In this document: positions 44,263-52,080 of the stretch, one piece after another
Layout of the letters: each line of letters begins with the position of its first letter
How positions within the stretch are numbered: the stretch's first letter is position 1
DNA from: Komarekiella delphini-convector SJRDD-AB1
GTDB taxonomy: Bacteria > Cyanobacteriota > Cyanobacteriia > Cyanobacteriales > Nostocaceae
Length of the DNA: 64,000 nucleotides
Direction of reading: 5' to 3'
Assembly: GCF_014831675.1 (NCBI RefSeq)
Contig: NZ_VJXY01000001.1
Location: 303,324-367,323, forward strand
Notes under the pieces: generated by a model
Told to the model about the DNA's origin: nothing
Seen by the model: the letters and a program-made list of their open reading frames with translations, nothing else
The model's database searches: none
Made by a program: the position numbers and the translations under genes

Positions 44263-44280
44263 TACCCACTTTAAAGAAGA
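44263..44280. repeat. right arm of the 18-bp inverted repeat flanking eboA-B-C-E-F
   Basis: TACCCACTTTAAAGAAGA is the exact reverse complement of 38292-38309. It begins 14 bp after the eboF stop. The two arms are about 6 kb apart and enclose the whole rightward ebo arm. Confidence 0.85.
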
Positions 44281-44404
44281 AGTCAGAATTCAGAATGCTT
44301 TGAAGCAGACCTTACGATATTCTCACACAGTATTCCTAATAATTACTGATGTTTAAATATACATCTATAAAGGAAGCTAGAGAAAGTAAGTTCTTTGTGC
44401 ATTT

Positions 44405-44707
44405 ATGAAATTAATCCAAATACTAAAAGTAATTGTAATTCCTGTTTTGACTGTATTTAGCTTTCTGGGAGCATCAAATATAGCATTAGCTGACTACTTA
44501 AAGAGCCAAGGGACAGGAGGTAATTACCGTTATGAATTATGGTCTACTGATGATAACAACTATTACTACTTGAAAATTTGGTTACATGAAGCAAGTTCAA
44601 AAAGTGATCCATACTCCACAACTATAAAATTTACCTCTAGTAGAGAAGCTCTAATTTATTTTGATTGCAATTACACTGGTAAAAATTTACCAGAATGTTC
44701 TCGATGA
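44405..44707 (+). CDS. small secreted hypothetical protein
   Basis: 100 aa. Residues 1-29 form a Sec signal peptide ending in IALA, with cleavage before DYLKSQ. The mature part of about 70 residues is aromatic- and Ser-rich: RYELWSTDDNNYYYLKIWLH, followed by a Cys pair near the C-terminus (FDCNYTGKNLPECSR) that could form a disulfide. I do not recognise it. It lies 155 bp after eboF on the same strand. There is no evidence that it belongs to the ebo operon. Confidence 0.65.
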   Translation: MKLIQILKVIVIPVLTVFSFLGASNIALADYLKSQGTGGNYRYELWSTDDNNYYYLKIWLHEASSKSDPYSTTIKFTSSREALIYFDCNYTGKNLPECSR

Positions 44708-45113
44708 AAGTTTTGAAACTCTCTCAAACCATCCTGGAAGTTAGCAGTGATATTTAGGAGCGGCTCTATATAAGGACTTTAACAAAACCATTGGCACAGA
44801 ATTCAATTATAAATTCTGGCTGATTCCTGAATTCTTTTTTGTTAAAGTGTTTCACCTCAATTATCCTACTATTTAAAAAATATCTGCTACATATTCATTG
44901 TAGGGGCGCATAGCTAGCTGTGCGCCCCTACTGCTGCTTGTTCCAAAGATACAAAACAAAATTGTTGCAATTCATAGTCATACCGATTATGATTCATATA
45001 TAAACTCGGTATGACTACGATTTAGTTAGCTCCAGCTAATGATTATTCGTCTATTTGCTAACTAAAATGTACTCTGGGCAATCTGAGTAACTCAATGGAG
45101 AACTTTTTTACCC
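44708..45113. promoter_or_regulatory. 406-bp region upstream of the catalase with two inverted repeats
   Basis: GTAGGGGCGCA (44900-44910) is inverted at 44921-44931 around TAGCTAGCTG, a common cyanobacterial dispersed hairpin. Further on, a 12-bp perfect inverted repeat has arms TAGTCATACCGA (44975-44986) and TCGGTATGACTA (45006-45017), about 100 bp before the catalase start. That position suits an operator or leader hairpin. No gene seen. Confidence 0.6.
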
Positions 45114-46628
45114 ATGACTGAACCCCAAAAATTGACAACTGCTGACGGTATCCCTATTGCTGATAACCAGAACTCACTCACTGCTGGGCCGCGTGGCCCT
45201 GTGTTGATGCAGGATTTCCACCTGATGGAAAAGCTGGCTCATTTCAACAGAGAACGTATACCTGAGCGGGTTGTCCACGCCAAAGGTGCGGCAGCTTTCG
45301 GTACTTTTACTGTTACCAACGATATCACTCGCTACAGTAAAGCCAAACTTTTTTCTGAAATTGGCAAAAAAACCGAAGTTCTCCTGCGCTTTTCGACAGT
45401 CGGGGGAGAAAAAGGTTCAGCAGATGCCGAGCGTGATCCTAGAGGCTTCGCCATCAAGTTCTATACTGAAGAAGGTAACTGGGATATTACAGGCAACAAT
45501 ACCCCTATTTTCTTCATCCGCGACCCGCTTAAGTTTCCTGATTTTATTCATACCCAAAAGCGTAATCCTCAAACCAATTGCAAAGACCATAATGCAAGGT
45601 GGGATTTCTGGTCACTCAGTCCAGAATCGCTCCACCAGGTGACAATCCTGTTTTCTGATCGAGGAATTCCGAAAACTTATCGACACATGGATGGGTTTGG
45701 TAGTCACACCTTCAGTTTGATTAATGATCAAGGCGATACTCTTTCAGAGTCACTTCGTGAACGCGTTTGGTGCAAATTTCACTTTAAGACGCTGCAAGGG
45801 CATCAAACTTTGACGGAACAAGAATCGGCCAAGCTCAAGGGAGAAGATCCCGATCATGCGACTCATGATTTGTTTGAAGCGATCGCTCAAGGAGACTATC
45901 CCAAGTGGCGGATGTGTATTCAGGTGATGAGCGAGGAGCAAGCGGCAAAACATCCAGACAATCCCTTTGATTTGACAAAAGTTTGGAAGCACTCAGACTA
46001 TCCCTTAATCGAAGTTGGGATACTAGAGCTAAATCGTAACCCTGAAAATTATTTCGCCCAAGTTGAGCAAGCCGCTTTTAGTCCTAGTGCAGTAGTTCCT
46101 GGCGTTAGTTTCTCTCCAGACAAAATGCTGCAAGCTCGCATTATGTCTTACCCAGACGCTCAACGGTATCGCCTGGGTGGTAACTATCAGCAACTACCCG
46201 TCAACCAGCCCAAATGTCCGGTGATGCATTATCAGCGGGATGGCTTTATGGCTTTGGGAAACAACGGCGGTAGCACTCCTAACTATGAGCCAAATAGTGC
46301 TGAGAGTACGCCCAAACAAAATCCAGCTTACGCAGAGCCACCCATGCATCTGGGTGATGTTGCAGCTGATCGTTACGATCATCGTCAAGGAAATGACGAT
46401 TACACCCAAGCAGGTAATCTCTATCGATTAATGACTCCTGAGCAGCAAGAGCGTCTTGCTCAGAACATTGTCGGCAGTCTTAGTCAGGCAAGGCAGGACA
46501 TCCAAATGCGTCAACTTTGCCACTTCTTCCGCGCAGACGTTTCCTATGGTCGTCGTGTAGCTGAGGGATTGGGCATTTCAATTGATCCCTCAATGCTTCC
46601 CGCTATTGCTCAACCTGTAAGTATCTAG
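45114..46628 (+). CDS. katA: heme catalase
   Basis: 504 aa, clade-3-sized monofunctional catalase that dismutates hydrogen peroxide. The essential residues are H55 ([12 protein letters not shown]), Asn in [11 protein letters not shown] (128/129) and the proximal heme ligand Y346 ([15 protein letters not shown]). [20 protein letters not shown] is the family signature. It is cytosolic. Many Nostoc-type cyanobacteria rely on Mn-catalases, so a typical heme catalase is an accessory trait here. It stands alone, near the tre and ebo stress genes. Confidence 0.95.
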   Translation: MTEPQKLTTADGIPIADNQNSLTAGPRGPVLMQDFHLMEKLAHFNRERIPERVVHAKGAAAFGTFTVTNDITRYSKAKLFSEIGKKTEVLLRFSTVGGEKGSADAERDPRGFAIKFYTEEGNWDITGNNTPIFFIRDPLKFPDFIHTQKRNPQTNCKDHNARWDFWSLSPESLHQVTILFSDRGIPKTYRHMDGFGSHTFSLINDQGDTLSESLRERVWCKFHFKTLQGHQTLTEQESAKLKGEDPDHATHDLFEAIAQGDYPKWRMCIQVMSEEQAAKHPDNPFDLTKVWKHSDYPLIEVGILELNRNPENYFAQVEQAAFSPSAVVPGVSFSPDKMLQARIMSYPDAQRYRLGGNYQQLPVNQPKCPVMHYQRDGFMALGNNGGSTPNYEPNSAESTPKQNPAYAEPPMHLGDVAADRYDHRQGNDDYTQAGNLYRLMTPEQQERLAQNIVGSLSQARQDIQMRQLCHFFRADVSYGRRVAEGLGISIDPSMLPAIAQPVSI

Positions 46629-46750
46629 TGCAAGAAGGCAGGGAGAGTGGAGTGAGGAGTAAGGAGTGAGGAGTAAGGATTGAGGAGTCAGTATTTATTC
46701 CTGCTCTGCCCTCCTACCTCCTATCTCCTGCCTCCTATCTCCTACTTACT
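46629..46750. repeat. low-complexity GGAGTAAGGAGTGA / CTCCTATCTCCTGC repeat
   Basis: After the catalase stop, purine-rich units (GGAGTGAGGAGTAAGGA) run to about 46690. They are followed by their pyrimidine-rich counterpart (CTCCTATCTCCTGCCTCC) to the end of the convergent gene. The two halves can fold into one long imperfect hairpin. Confidence 0.85.
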
Positions 46751-47179
46751 TCAATCACTCGCTTGATTAAACACTTCTAAAATTTGTCGGCAAATCTGTT
46801 TTAGCTTTTCCCTAACTTCACTAGAAGGCAAAGATGCGCCGACAAAACTCCAGTTTTCTACCGTAGAAAGTCGCCATGCCTCGCCGCGATGGTCAAATCC
46901 AGCTACTTCAACGCCGATCGCACGACGTGAGTCGTTAATGGGATCTTGGTAAAATCGGATTTGAATCAAAATACTGCGACTTCGCCAAGATTTGCTAATA
47001 CCAGGAAAGTGAAAGCCAATATCTATAGAATCTGGATCAACCAACTCCCTGGTTTCTGGGTCATTTTTCCAGGGTTTGAGATCAGATTTGGCATCAGGGA
47101 ATTCCAATTTGAACAAGTTAACTACCGTAGCAATCTTGCTGGCGAGTTCAAGGTTGGTTGCCTGTTCAGCTGCGTTCAC
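46751..47179 (-). CDS. conserved cyanobacterial hypothetical protein
   Basis: 142 aa, soluble. An N-terminal helix (NLELASKIATVVNLFKLEFP) is followed by a beta-rich core, with DSIDIGFHFPGISKSWRSRS, ILIQIRFYQDPIND and AIGVEVAGFDHRGEAWRLST, and then a C-terminal helix. I do not recognise a named family. The reading frame and composition are typical of a real gene. It is convergent with the catalase. Confidence 0.62.
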   Translation of the reverse strand: MNAAEQATNLELASKIATVVNLFKLEFPDAKSDLKPWKNDPETRELVDPDSIDIGFHFPGISKSWRSRSILIQIRFYQDPINDSRRAIGVEVAGFDHRGEAWRLSTVENWSFVGASLPSSEVREKLKQICRQILEVFNQASD

Positions 47180-47535
47180 TAAAAAACACTCCTATATTGG
47201 GTCGGCGTCTGGGATGTGAAGACAGAAAAACCGCCAGAAGGCTTACACTCTTGGTGTTTCAGCTTATCAATACCTTTGAGATTTAGCAACTCTAAATCTC
47301 ATTTTCCTCACAATCATTGTTTACCAACAGATGCAAAAAATTGCTTCTTATTGTGACTGAGTAACACCTATTAAGTAATTGTACTTAAAAATTTCAAAAT
47401 TGCAGATGAAACTCTGCCGTTTATGGAAAATATGGGATTTTCTACAAAATCCTTTGTTGGCAAGAAGGATAAATTGCGCCAGCGATCTAAAATTACACTG
47501 TTAATAGACAAACAAAAAGCAAGTAAATTCAGTGT
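47180..47535. other. 356-bp divergent intergenic region upstream of psbQ
   Basis: Promoter space for the hypothetical gene (minus) and psbQ (plus). An ORF at 47423-47623 overlaps the psbQ 5' end in another frame and is not convincing. No RNA or repeat of note. Confidence 0.55.
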
Positions 47536-47997
47536 ATGGTGCGTCAACGCTCGATTTTGTCATTCATTCTGGTATTATTGGCCACATTTCTCATTAGTTG
47601 TGGCGGCCCAGGTGTTGCAGTAGCACCTCCAACCTACACAGCATCTCAAATTGAGAAAATTCAGACATACGTTCCTAAAATTCAGACTGTGCGCGATCGC
47701 TCAGAAGAACTGAAAAAGCTGATCCAAAGAAAAGATTGGATTGACGTGAGTAACTTTATACATGGCCCCATAACAGAAGCAAGGCTGAGTATGACTTATG
47801 TCACTCCCAATCTTTTACCCAAAGATCAACCTACAGCACGTCAAGTAACGCGAGATTTATTTAACCACCTGGTTAAAGTCAATCAAGCAGCGCTCGATAG
47901 GAACTCTCAACAAGCTTTGAGTAACTCCCAAGCGGCTTTCGCAGATATTGACAAATTCCTCCAGTTGCTTCCTCAGACAACCAGTCAGGTTGAGTAA
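47536..47997 (+). CDS. psbQ: photosystem II extrinsic lipoprotein PsbQ (CyanoQ)
   Basis: 153 aa. A lipoprotein signal peptide (RQRSILSFILVLLATFLISC) places the lipidated Cys at residue 22. The mature protein is a four-helix bundle: ASQIEKIQTYVPKIQTVRDR, RKDWIDVSNFIHGPITEARL, and ALSNSQAAFADIDKFLQLLP. CyanoQ binds the lumenal side of photosystem II and stabilises the oxygen-evolving complex. It is monocistronic and followed by low-complexity repeats. Confidence 0.93.
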   Translation: MVRQRSILSFILVLLATFLISCGGPGVAVAPPTYTASQIEKIQTYVPKIQTVRDRSEELKKLIQRKDWIDVSNFIHGPITEARLSMTYVTPNLLPKDQPTARQVTRDLFNHLVKVNQAALDRNSQQALSNSQAAFADIDKFLQLLPQTTSQVE

Positions 47998-48140
47998 GGA
48001 GTGAGGAGTGAGGAGTGAGGAGTAAGGAGGTAGGAGGGAGGAGTAAGGATTCAAGGGTCAAGGGTCAGTATTTATTACCCTCTGTCTCCTATCTCCTACC
48101 CTCCTATCTCCTACCCTCCTATCTCCTACCTCCTACCCAT
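47998..48140. repeat. low-complexity GGAGTGAGGAG / CTCCTACCCTCCTAT repeat after psbQ
   Basis: A purine-rich tandem run (about 47996-48048, units GGAGTGAGGAG) is followed, after TCAAGGGTCAAGGGTC, by a pyrimidine-rich run (about 48078-48138, units CTCCTACCCTCCTAT). The arrangement matches 46629-46750. Confidence 0.88.
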
Positions 48141-48155
48141 ACCCCATAAAAAGTC

Positions 48156-49286
48156 ATGAATGTAGTCATCATTGGTTGTGGCGTAGTTGGGGCTGCGATC
48201 GCCTATGAACTGAGTCAAGTTAAAGGAAGCAAAATCACAGTTTTCGACCGACAACCACCCGCCCAAGCCGCCACGGGTGCTGCACTTGGCGTTTTGATGG
48301 GTGTGATTAGCCATAAAATCAAGGGTAAGGCTTGGCAGATGCGACAAACTAGCATCCAGCGCTATGAAACCTTGGTTCCAGAACTAGAAGCCATAACCGG
48401 CCACAAAATCCCTTTCAACCGCCAGGGAATTCTCAGTCTTTGCTTGGAAGAAGAGAATTTCCCAGCATGGGAAAAACTAGTAGAAATTCGCCATTCTCAA
48501 GGCTGGCAGTTGGAAATTTTGGATACTGTTAAACTCAAAAATATCTGTCCTCAAGTCAATAATCCGAAAATTACTGGCGCTGTCTATTCTCCTCAAGACC
48601 GCCAACTTGATCCAACTGCTCTTACCTTAGCTTTAGTCAAAGCTGCTCAACACAACGGCGTTACTTTCAAATTTGGCGTGACTGTTTTGGATGCGCCAGC
48701 GTCACCCTCTGAGTCTGACTCTGAATTTTGCGAGCAATTAGAGACTACAGAAGGAAAAATATCAGCGGATTGGTTTGTGATAGCATCTGGACTGGGTTCA
48801 ACGCCATTAACGGCAAACTTGAACCAAATTGTTGATATCCGCCCTGTGCTGGGGCAAGCATTGCAAATACATTTAGGGCATCCATTGGGAAATCCCGACT
48901 TTCAGCCAGTAATCACTGGGAATGATGTCCATATTGTGCCTGTTGGCGGTGGAGATTACTGGGTAGGTGCAACAGTGGAGTTTCCTAGCAATGACGATGA
49001 GATACCGCCAAATCAACAACTGCTGGAATCTATTAGAGAACAAGCGATCGCTTTTTGCCCAGAGTTAGCAGCAGCAAGTATCATCCGCACTTGGTCAGGG
49101 TTACGTCCCCGTCCTGAAGGACGCCCAGCACCCGTTATCGGTAAGCTACCAGGATTTAATAATGTCCTTCTTGCTACTGGACACTATCGCAACGGCGTTT
49201 TACTAGCACCCGCCACAGCTCATGCAATTCGTGAGATGATGATTTCTCAGGGGACTGGTGATTGGGGACTGGGGACTGGGGACTAG
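48156..49286 (+). CDS. FAD-dependent oxidoreductase (DAO/glycine-oxidase type)
   Basis: 376 aa. The N-terminal dinucleotide fold is MNVVIIGCGVVGAAIAYELS, with the acidic FAD ribose ligand in ITVFDRQPP. ATGAALGVLMGV follows, and the C-terminal substrate/FAD cap is TWSGLRPRPEGRPAPVIG and LLATGHYRNGVLLAP. It resembles ThiO/DadA-type amine oxidases, and a glycine-oxidase role in thiamine synthesis is possible. The last 13 residues (SQGTGDWGLGTGD) are encoded by the GGGGACTGG low-complexity repeat and look like a recent readthrough extension. Confidence 0.87.
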   Translation: MNVVIIGCGVVGAAIAYELSQVKGSKITVFDRQPPAQAATGAALGVLMGVISHKIKGKAWQMRQTSIQRYETLVPELEAITGHKIPFNRQGILSLCLEEENFPAWEKLVEIRHSQGWQLEILDTVKLKNICPQVNNPKITGAVYSPQDRQLDPTALTLALVKAAQHNGVTFKFGVTVLDAPASPSESDSEFCEQLETTEGKISADWFVIASGLGSTPLTANLNQIVDIRPVLGQALQIHLGHPLGNPDFQPVITGNDVHIVPVGGGDYWVGATVEFPSNDDEIPPNQQLLESIREQAIAFCPELAAASIIRTWSGLRPRPEGRPAPVIGKLPGFNNVLLATGHYRNGVLLAPATAHAIREMMISQGTGDWGLGTGD

Positions 49287-49406
49287 GAAAGAGTTTTGCC
49301 AATGCTCGATGCCAATCCCTTTTATAAAAAATACCTTTTTATCTTTGTGCCTTTCTTTATATGTAAGGCGCGAAACTTTTGCACTCCAAATTCATAGGAA
49401 AATAGC

Positions 49407-50255
49407 GTGTCAATAACAGAACATAAAATCAATGTAGATTCACTGGAATGGTTTTATCGAGAATCTTCACCAATTGGTAGAACTGACTTACTACCTGTAT
49501 TGTTGCTGCATGGCATAGTATCACAAAGTTACAGTTGGCGTCATATTATACCTGCTTTAGCCAACCAGGGTACAAGAGCGATCGCTCCAGATTGGATTGG
49601 TTATGGCTTTTCTGCAAAACCAGAAAAACGAGATTTTGCTTACACTCCCGATGCTTTCATTAAGGCTTTAGAAGGATTTATCAAAGCCTTAGAAATTGAA
49701 CGTTTTTCTTTAGTTGTGCAAGGATTTTTAGGTTCTGTAGGACTACAATATGCCTTGCGTCACCCGGAACAAATTGCTAACTTAGCTATCTTAAATACAC
49801 CAATTTCAACTGCTGCCAAATTACCCTGGAAAATTAAACAAATGGGTTTACCTTTAGCTGGTGAAGTGATGACTCAAGACCCACTGTTAGTTGACCGGAC
49901 GCTAGAAGGTGGTTGCCGTTACCGAATAGAAGATCAGGATTTAGATATTTATCGCAAACCATTTTTGAAAACTTCTGCTTCTGGACGAAGTTTATTAGGA
50001 ACTATTCGCAATTTGCAACTGGAACCAGCAATGACAGAAATCGAATCTGGTTTTAAAGAATGGCAGCAACCAGTTCTTATTCAATGGGGTATGATTGACC
50101 CTTGGTTGCCCGTAGACGTAGCACAAAATTTTGTCGATTCTGTACCGAATACCGAATTAATCAAACTTAATAACGTTGGGCATTATCCTCAAGAACACTA
50201 CCACGAGGTGATTCTACAAGACCTTTTACCCTTTGTTCGTCGTAAAGATTCCTAA
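49407..50255 (+). CDS. alpha/beta-hydrolase-fold protein lacking a normal nucleophile
   Basis: 282 aa, starting GTG 49407 (MSITEHKIN). The fold is clear: LPVLLLHGIVSQSYSWRHII, then APDWIGYGFSAKP. The acid is in QWGMIDPWLP and the His in LNNVGHYPQEHYHEV. At the nucleophile elbow, however, the motif reads LVVQGFLGSVGLQYALRHPE, where haloalkane-dehalogenase/epoxide-hydrolase relatives have Asp (DWG) and lipases have Ser. The family is kept in cyanobacteria and plants. Its activity is unclear. Confidence 0.82.
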   Translation: MSITEHKINVDSLEWFYRESSPIGRTDLLPVLLLHGIVSQSYSWRHIIPALANQGTRAIAPDWIGYGFSAKPEKRDFAYTPDAFIKALEGFIKALEIERFSLVVQGFLGSVGLQYALRHPEQIANLAILNTPISTAAKLPWKIKQMGLPLAGEVMTQDPLLVDRTLEGGCRYRIEDQDLDIYRKPFLKTSASGRSLLGTIRNLQLEPAMTEIESGFKEWQQPVLIQWGMIDPWLPVDVAQNFVDSVPNTELIKLNNVGHYPQEHYHEVILQDLLPFVRRKDS

Positions 50256-50389
50256 TGAGAATAGAAATCTGGCAAAAATCGATATTATAAAAATGAAACC
50301 ACTGTCTTGGAAAATTCTGAGCGTTGAAAATTGAAACTCAGACTTTTCACTGATAAACACAGATAAAAATCGAGAATTTATCTGTCTTG

Positions 50390-50428
50390 AAAAGTTTTGC
50401 GCCGGGAGACCCGGACGCGCAAACTTTT
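50390..50428. repeat. REP-like hairpin with CGGGAGACCCG core
   Basis: AAAAGTTTTGCGC (50390-50402) pairs with GCGCAAACTTTT (50417-50428), with one bulged T, around CGGGAGACCCG (50403-50413). Same family as 224-341 and 41566-41605. It lies in the spacer before hemJ. Confidence 0.8.
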
Positions 50429-50487
50429 TGCTGTGTTTATTGGTGTTCATCTGTGGTTAAAAAAATAAGTTAGAGGTTTTGCTAGCA

Positions 50488-51072
50488 ATGGCTTATTCCT
50501 GGTATAAAGCATTTCATATTGTCGGATTTGTAGTTTGGTTCGCCGGTTTGTTCTACCTGGTACGTCTTTTCATCTATCACGTTGAAGCTAACCAAGAACC
50601 TGAACCAGCACGCACGATACTGAAGAATCAGTATCAAATTATGGAAAAACGCCTCTACAGAATCATCACGACTCCAGGAATGTTTTTGACGGTAGCAATG
50701 GCAATCGGTTTATTAAGCACTGAACCGGATGTTTTAAAAGAAGGTTGGTTGCATATCAAACTACTGTTTGTTGCCATTTTAATTGGCTATCATCATTACT
50801 GCGCTCGTCTGATGAAGCAGTTAGCAGTAGATGAGTGTCGCTGGAGTGGTCAGCAGTTGCGTGCTTTAAATGAAGCACCTACAGTCATGTTAGTGGTGAT
50901 TGTATTGCTAGCTGTATTTAAGAACAATCTACCTACAGATATCACCGCCTGGGGCATTTTCGGGTTAATTATTTTTATGGCAGTAACAATTCAACTTTAC
51001 GCTAAAAAACGCAAGCGAGATAAAGAGAAGGTGATGACACAAATACCACAAGTTCCCCAAGAACAAAGTTAG
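50488..51072 (+). CDS. hemJ: protoporphyrinogen oxidase HemJ
   Basis: 194 aa from ATG 50488 (MAYSWYKAFHIVGFVVWFAG). The in-frame TTG 50479 is not needed. Five hydrophobic segments are visible. The conserved HemJ residues include H10 and the stretches FYLVRLFIYHVEA, MEKRLYRIITTPGM and WLHIKLLFVAILIGYHHYCA. HemJ oxidises protoporphyrinogen IX to protoporphyrin IX for heme and chlorophyll. The C-terminus carries a polar extension (KRKRDKEKVMTQIPQVPQEQ). It is probably monocistronic. Confidence 0.94.
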   Translation: MAYSWYKAFHIVGFVVWFAGLFYLVRLFIYHVEANQEPEPARTILKNQYQIMEKRLYRIITTPGMFLTVAMAIGLLSTEPDVLKEGWLHIKLLFVAILIGYHHYCARLMKQLAVDECRWSGQQLRALNEAPTVMLVVIVLLAVFKNNLPTDITAWGIFGLIIFMAVTIQLYAKKRKRDKEKVMTQIPQVPQEQS

Positions 51073-51400
51073 ACAAAATTGCCTGAGATACTTTAAATTA
51101 AGAAATTTTAAGAAATAGGTTTGATATCTCAGAGGATGTTTGAAAAGTCCTTAGTGATGTATCAAATATTTTGAGATCCCCCTAAATCCACGCCACTTGC
51201 TACAAGTCGGGAAACCCGACGACAGTCGCCTCAAGTCGGGAAACCCGCCCACGGCGCTGTCTCCCCAACACAGTGGCTCCCCTTTGCAAGGGGGACTTTG
51301 AATCAAATTCCCCTCTTCTCAAGGCTACGGTGTACACACAAATCTTCTAGAGTTGTCCCACAGGCTTTTGATCCCCCCAACCCCCCTTAAAAAGGGGGGC

Positions 51401-51490
51401 AAAAACCTCTCAAAGTCCTCCTTTTTAAGGAGGATTTAGGAGGATCTACAACGATTTTAGTTTTGTACAGAGATGTGTGTACACTGTAGC
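51401..51490 (+). repeat. 90-bp direct repeat, copy A
   Basis: Begins AAAAACCTCTCAAAGTCCTC and ends TGTGTGTACACTGTAGC. Copy B differs at two positions (TTTTAG versus TTTTGG, and ACTGTAGC versus ACCGTAGC) and begins 105 bp further on. Confidence 0.92.
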
Positions 51491-51505
51491 CTTGCAAACA
51501 GGGTC

Positions 51506-51595
51506 AAAAACCTCTCAAAGTCCTCCTTTTTAAGGAGGATTTAGGAGGATCTACAACGATTTTGGTTTTGTACAGAGATGTGTGTACACCGTAGC
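51506..51595 (+). repeat. 90-bp direct repeat, copy B
   Basis: Second copy of the 90-bp repeat, 15 bp after copy A. Contains TCCTCCTTTTTAAGGAGGA, an internal near-palindrome, and ends with the 16-bp arm inverted at 51324-51339. Confidence 0.92.
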
Positions 51596-52080
51596 TTCTC
51601 AAGGGGAGCCAGCGCGGTCTTCTCTACTTTGAGGCTGCGCCAAGGGGGTGGCTCCCCATGAGCGACTAGCGTGGGTTAGGGGGGAGCAACAAGTGCAAAG
51701 ATACAGCCAACCACTTTTCAAACAACCTCTCAGGCGTAAATATTTCAGCTACAGTGGTTTGCAAGTAGGTGAGGTACATAACCAACATTTCAAAGCCAGA
51801 TATTTAGGACTTAGGCATTGACACGAAAGACGAAATATGGAAATTGAAAAAACCACATCTGTCGTAGGGTAACAGCATTGCTGTGCCCTTACAGCGTGGG
51901 TCTATTTACCATCAAAGAATTATTAATAAAAACCTGAAACAATGTATTTACGTGAATACACAACATGATTATTTTGTACAGTGCGTAAGTTCTAATATTG
52001 AAAAATGTTTTACTCCTGGCTTCTGAATTCTGCTATGGAACCTACCTTTATTTGCTTGCAATAGCGAAGAAGGTAAACTA

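Larger units (their letters stand above)
51073..52080. repeat. 1-kb noncoding repeat cluster between hemJ and the DUF6671-like gene
   Basis: No gene seen. Contents in order: two CGGGAAACCCG hairpin cores (51208-51218, 51237-51247); GCTACGGTGTACACAC at 51324-51339; a strong CCCCCCTT / AAGGGGGG hairpin (51381-51399); and two 90-bp direct repeats (51401-51490 and 51506-51595). The second ends with GTGTGTACACCGTAGC, the exact inverse of 51324-51339. It looks like nested dispersed elements, possibly a MITE-like composite. Confidence 0.8.

Noticed and set aside
47423-47623. ORF overlapping the psbQ start
   Set aside because: Different frame from psbQ, whose lipoprotein signal and fold are clear; no homology pattern.
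51073-52080. Insertion sequence between hemJ and the DUF6671-like gene
   Set aside because: Inverted and direct repeats are present but no transposase frame or remnant could be read.
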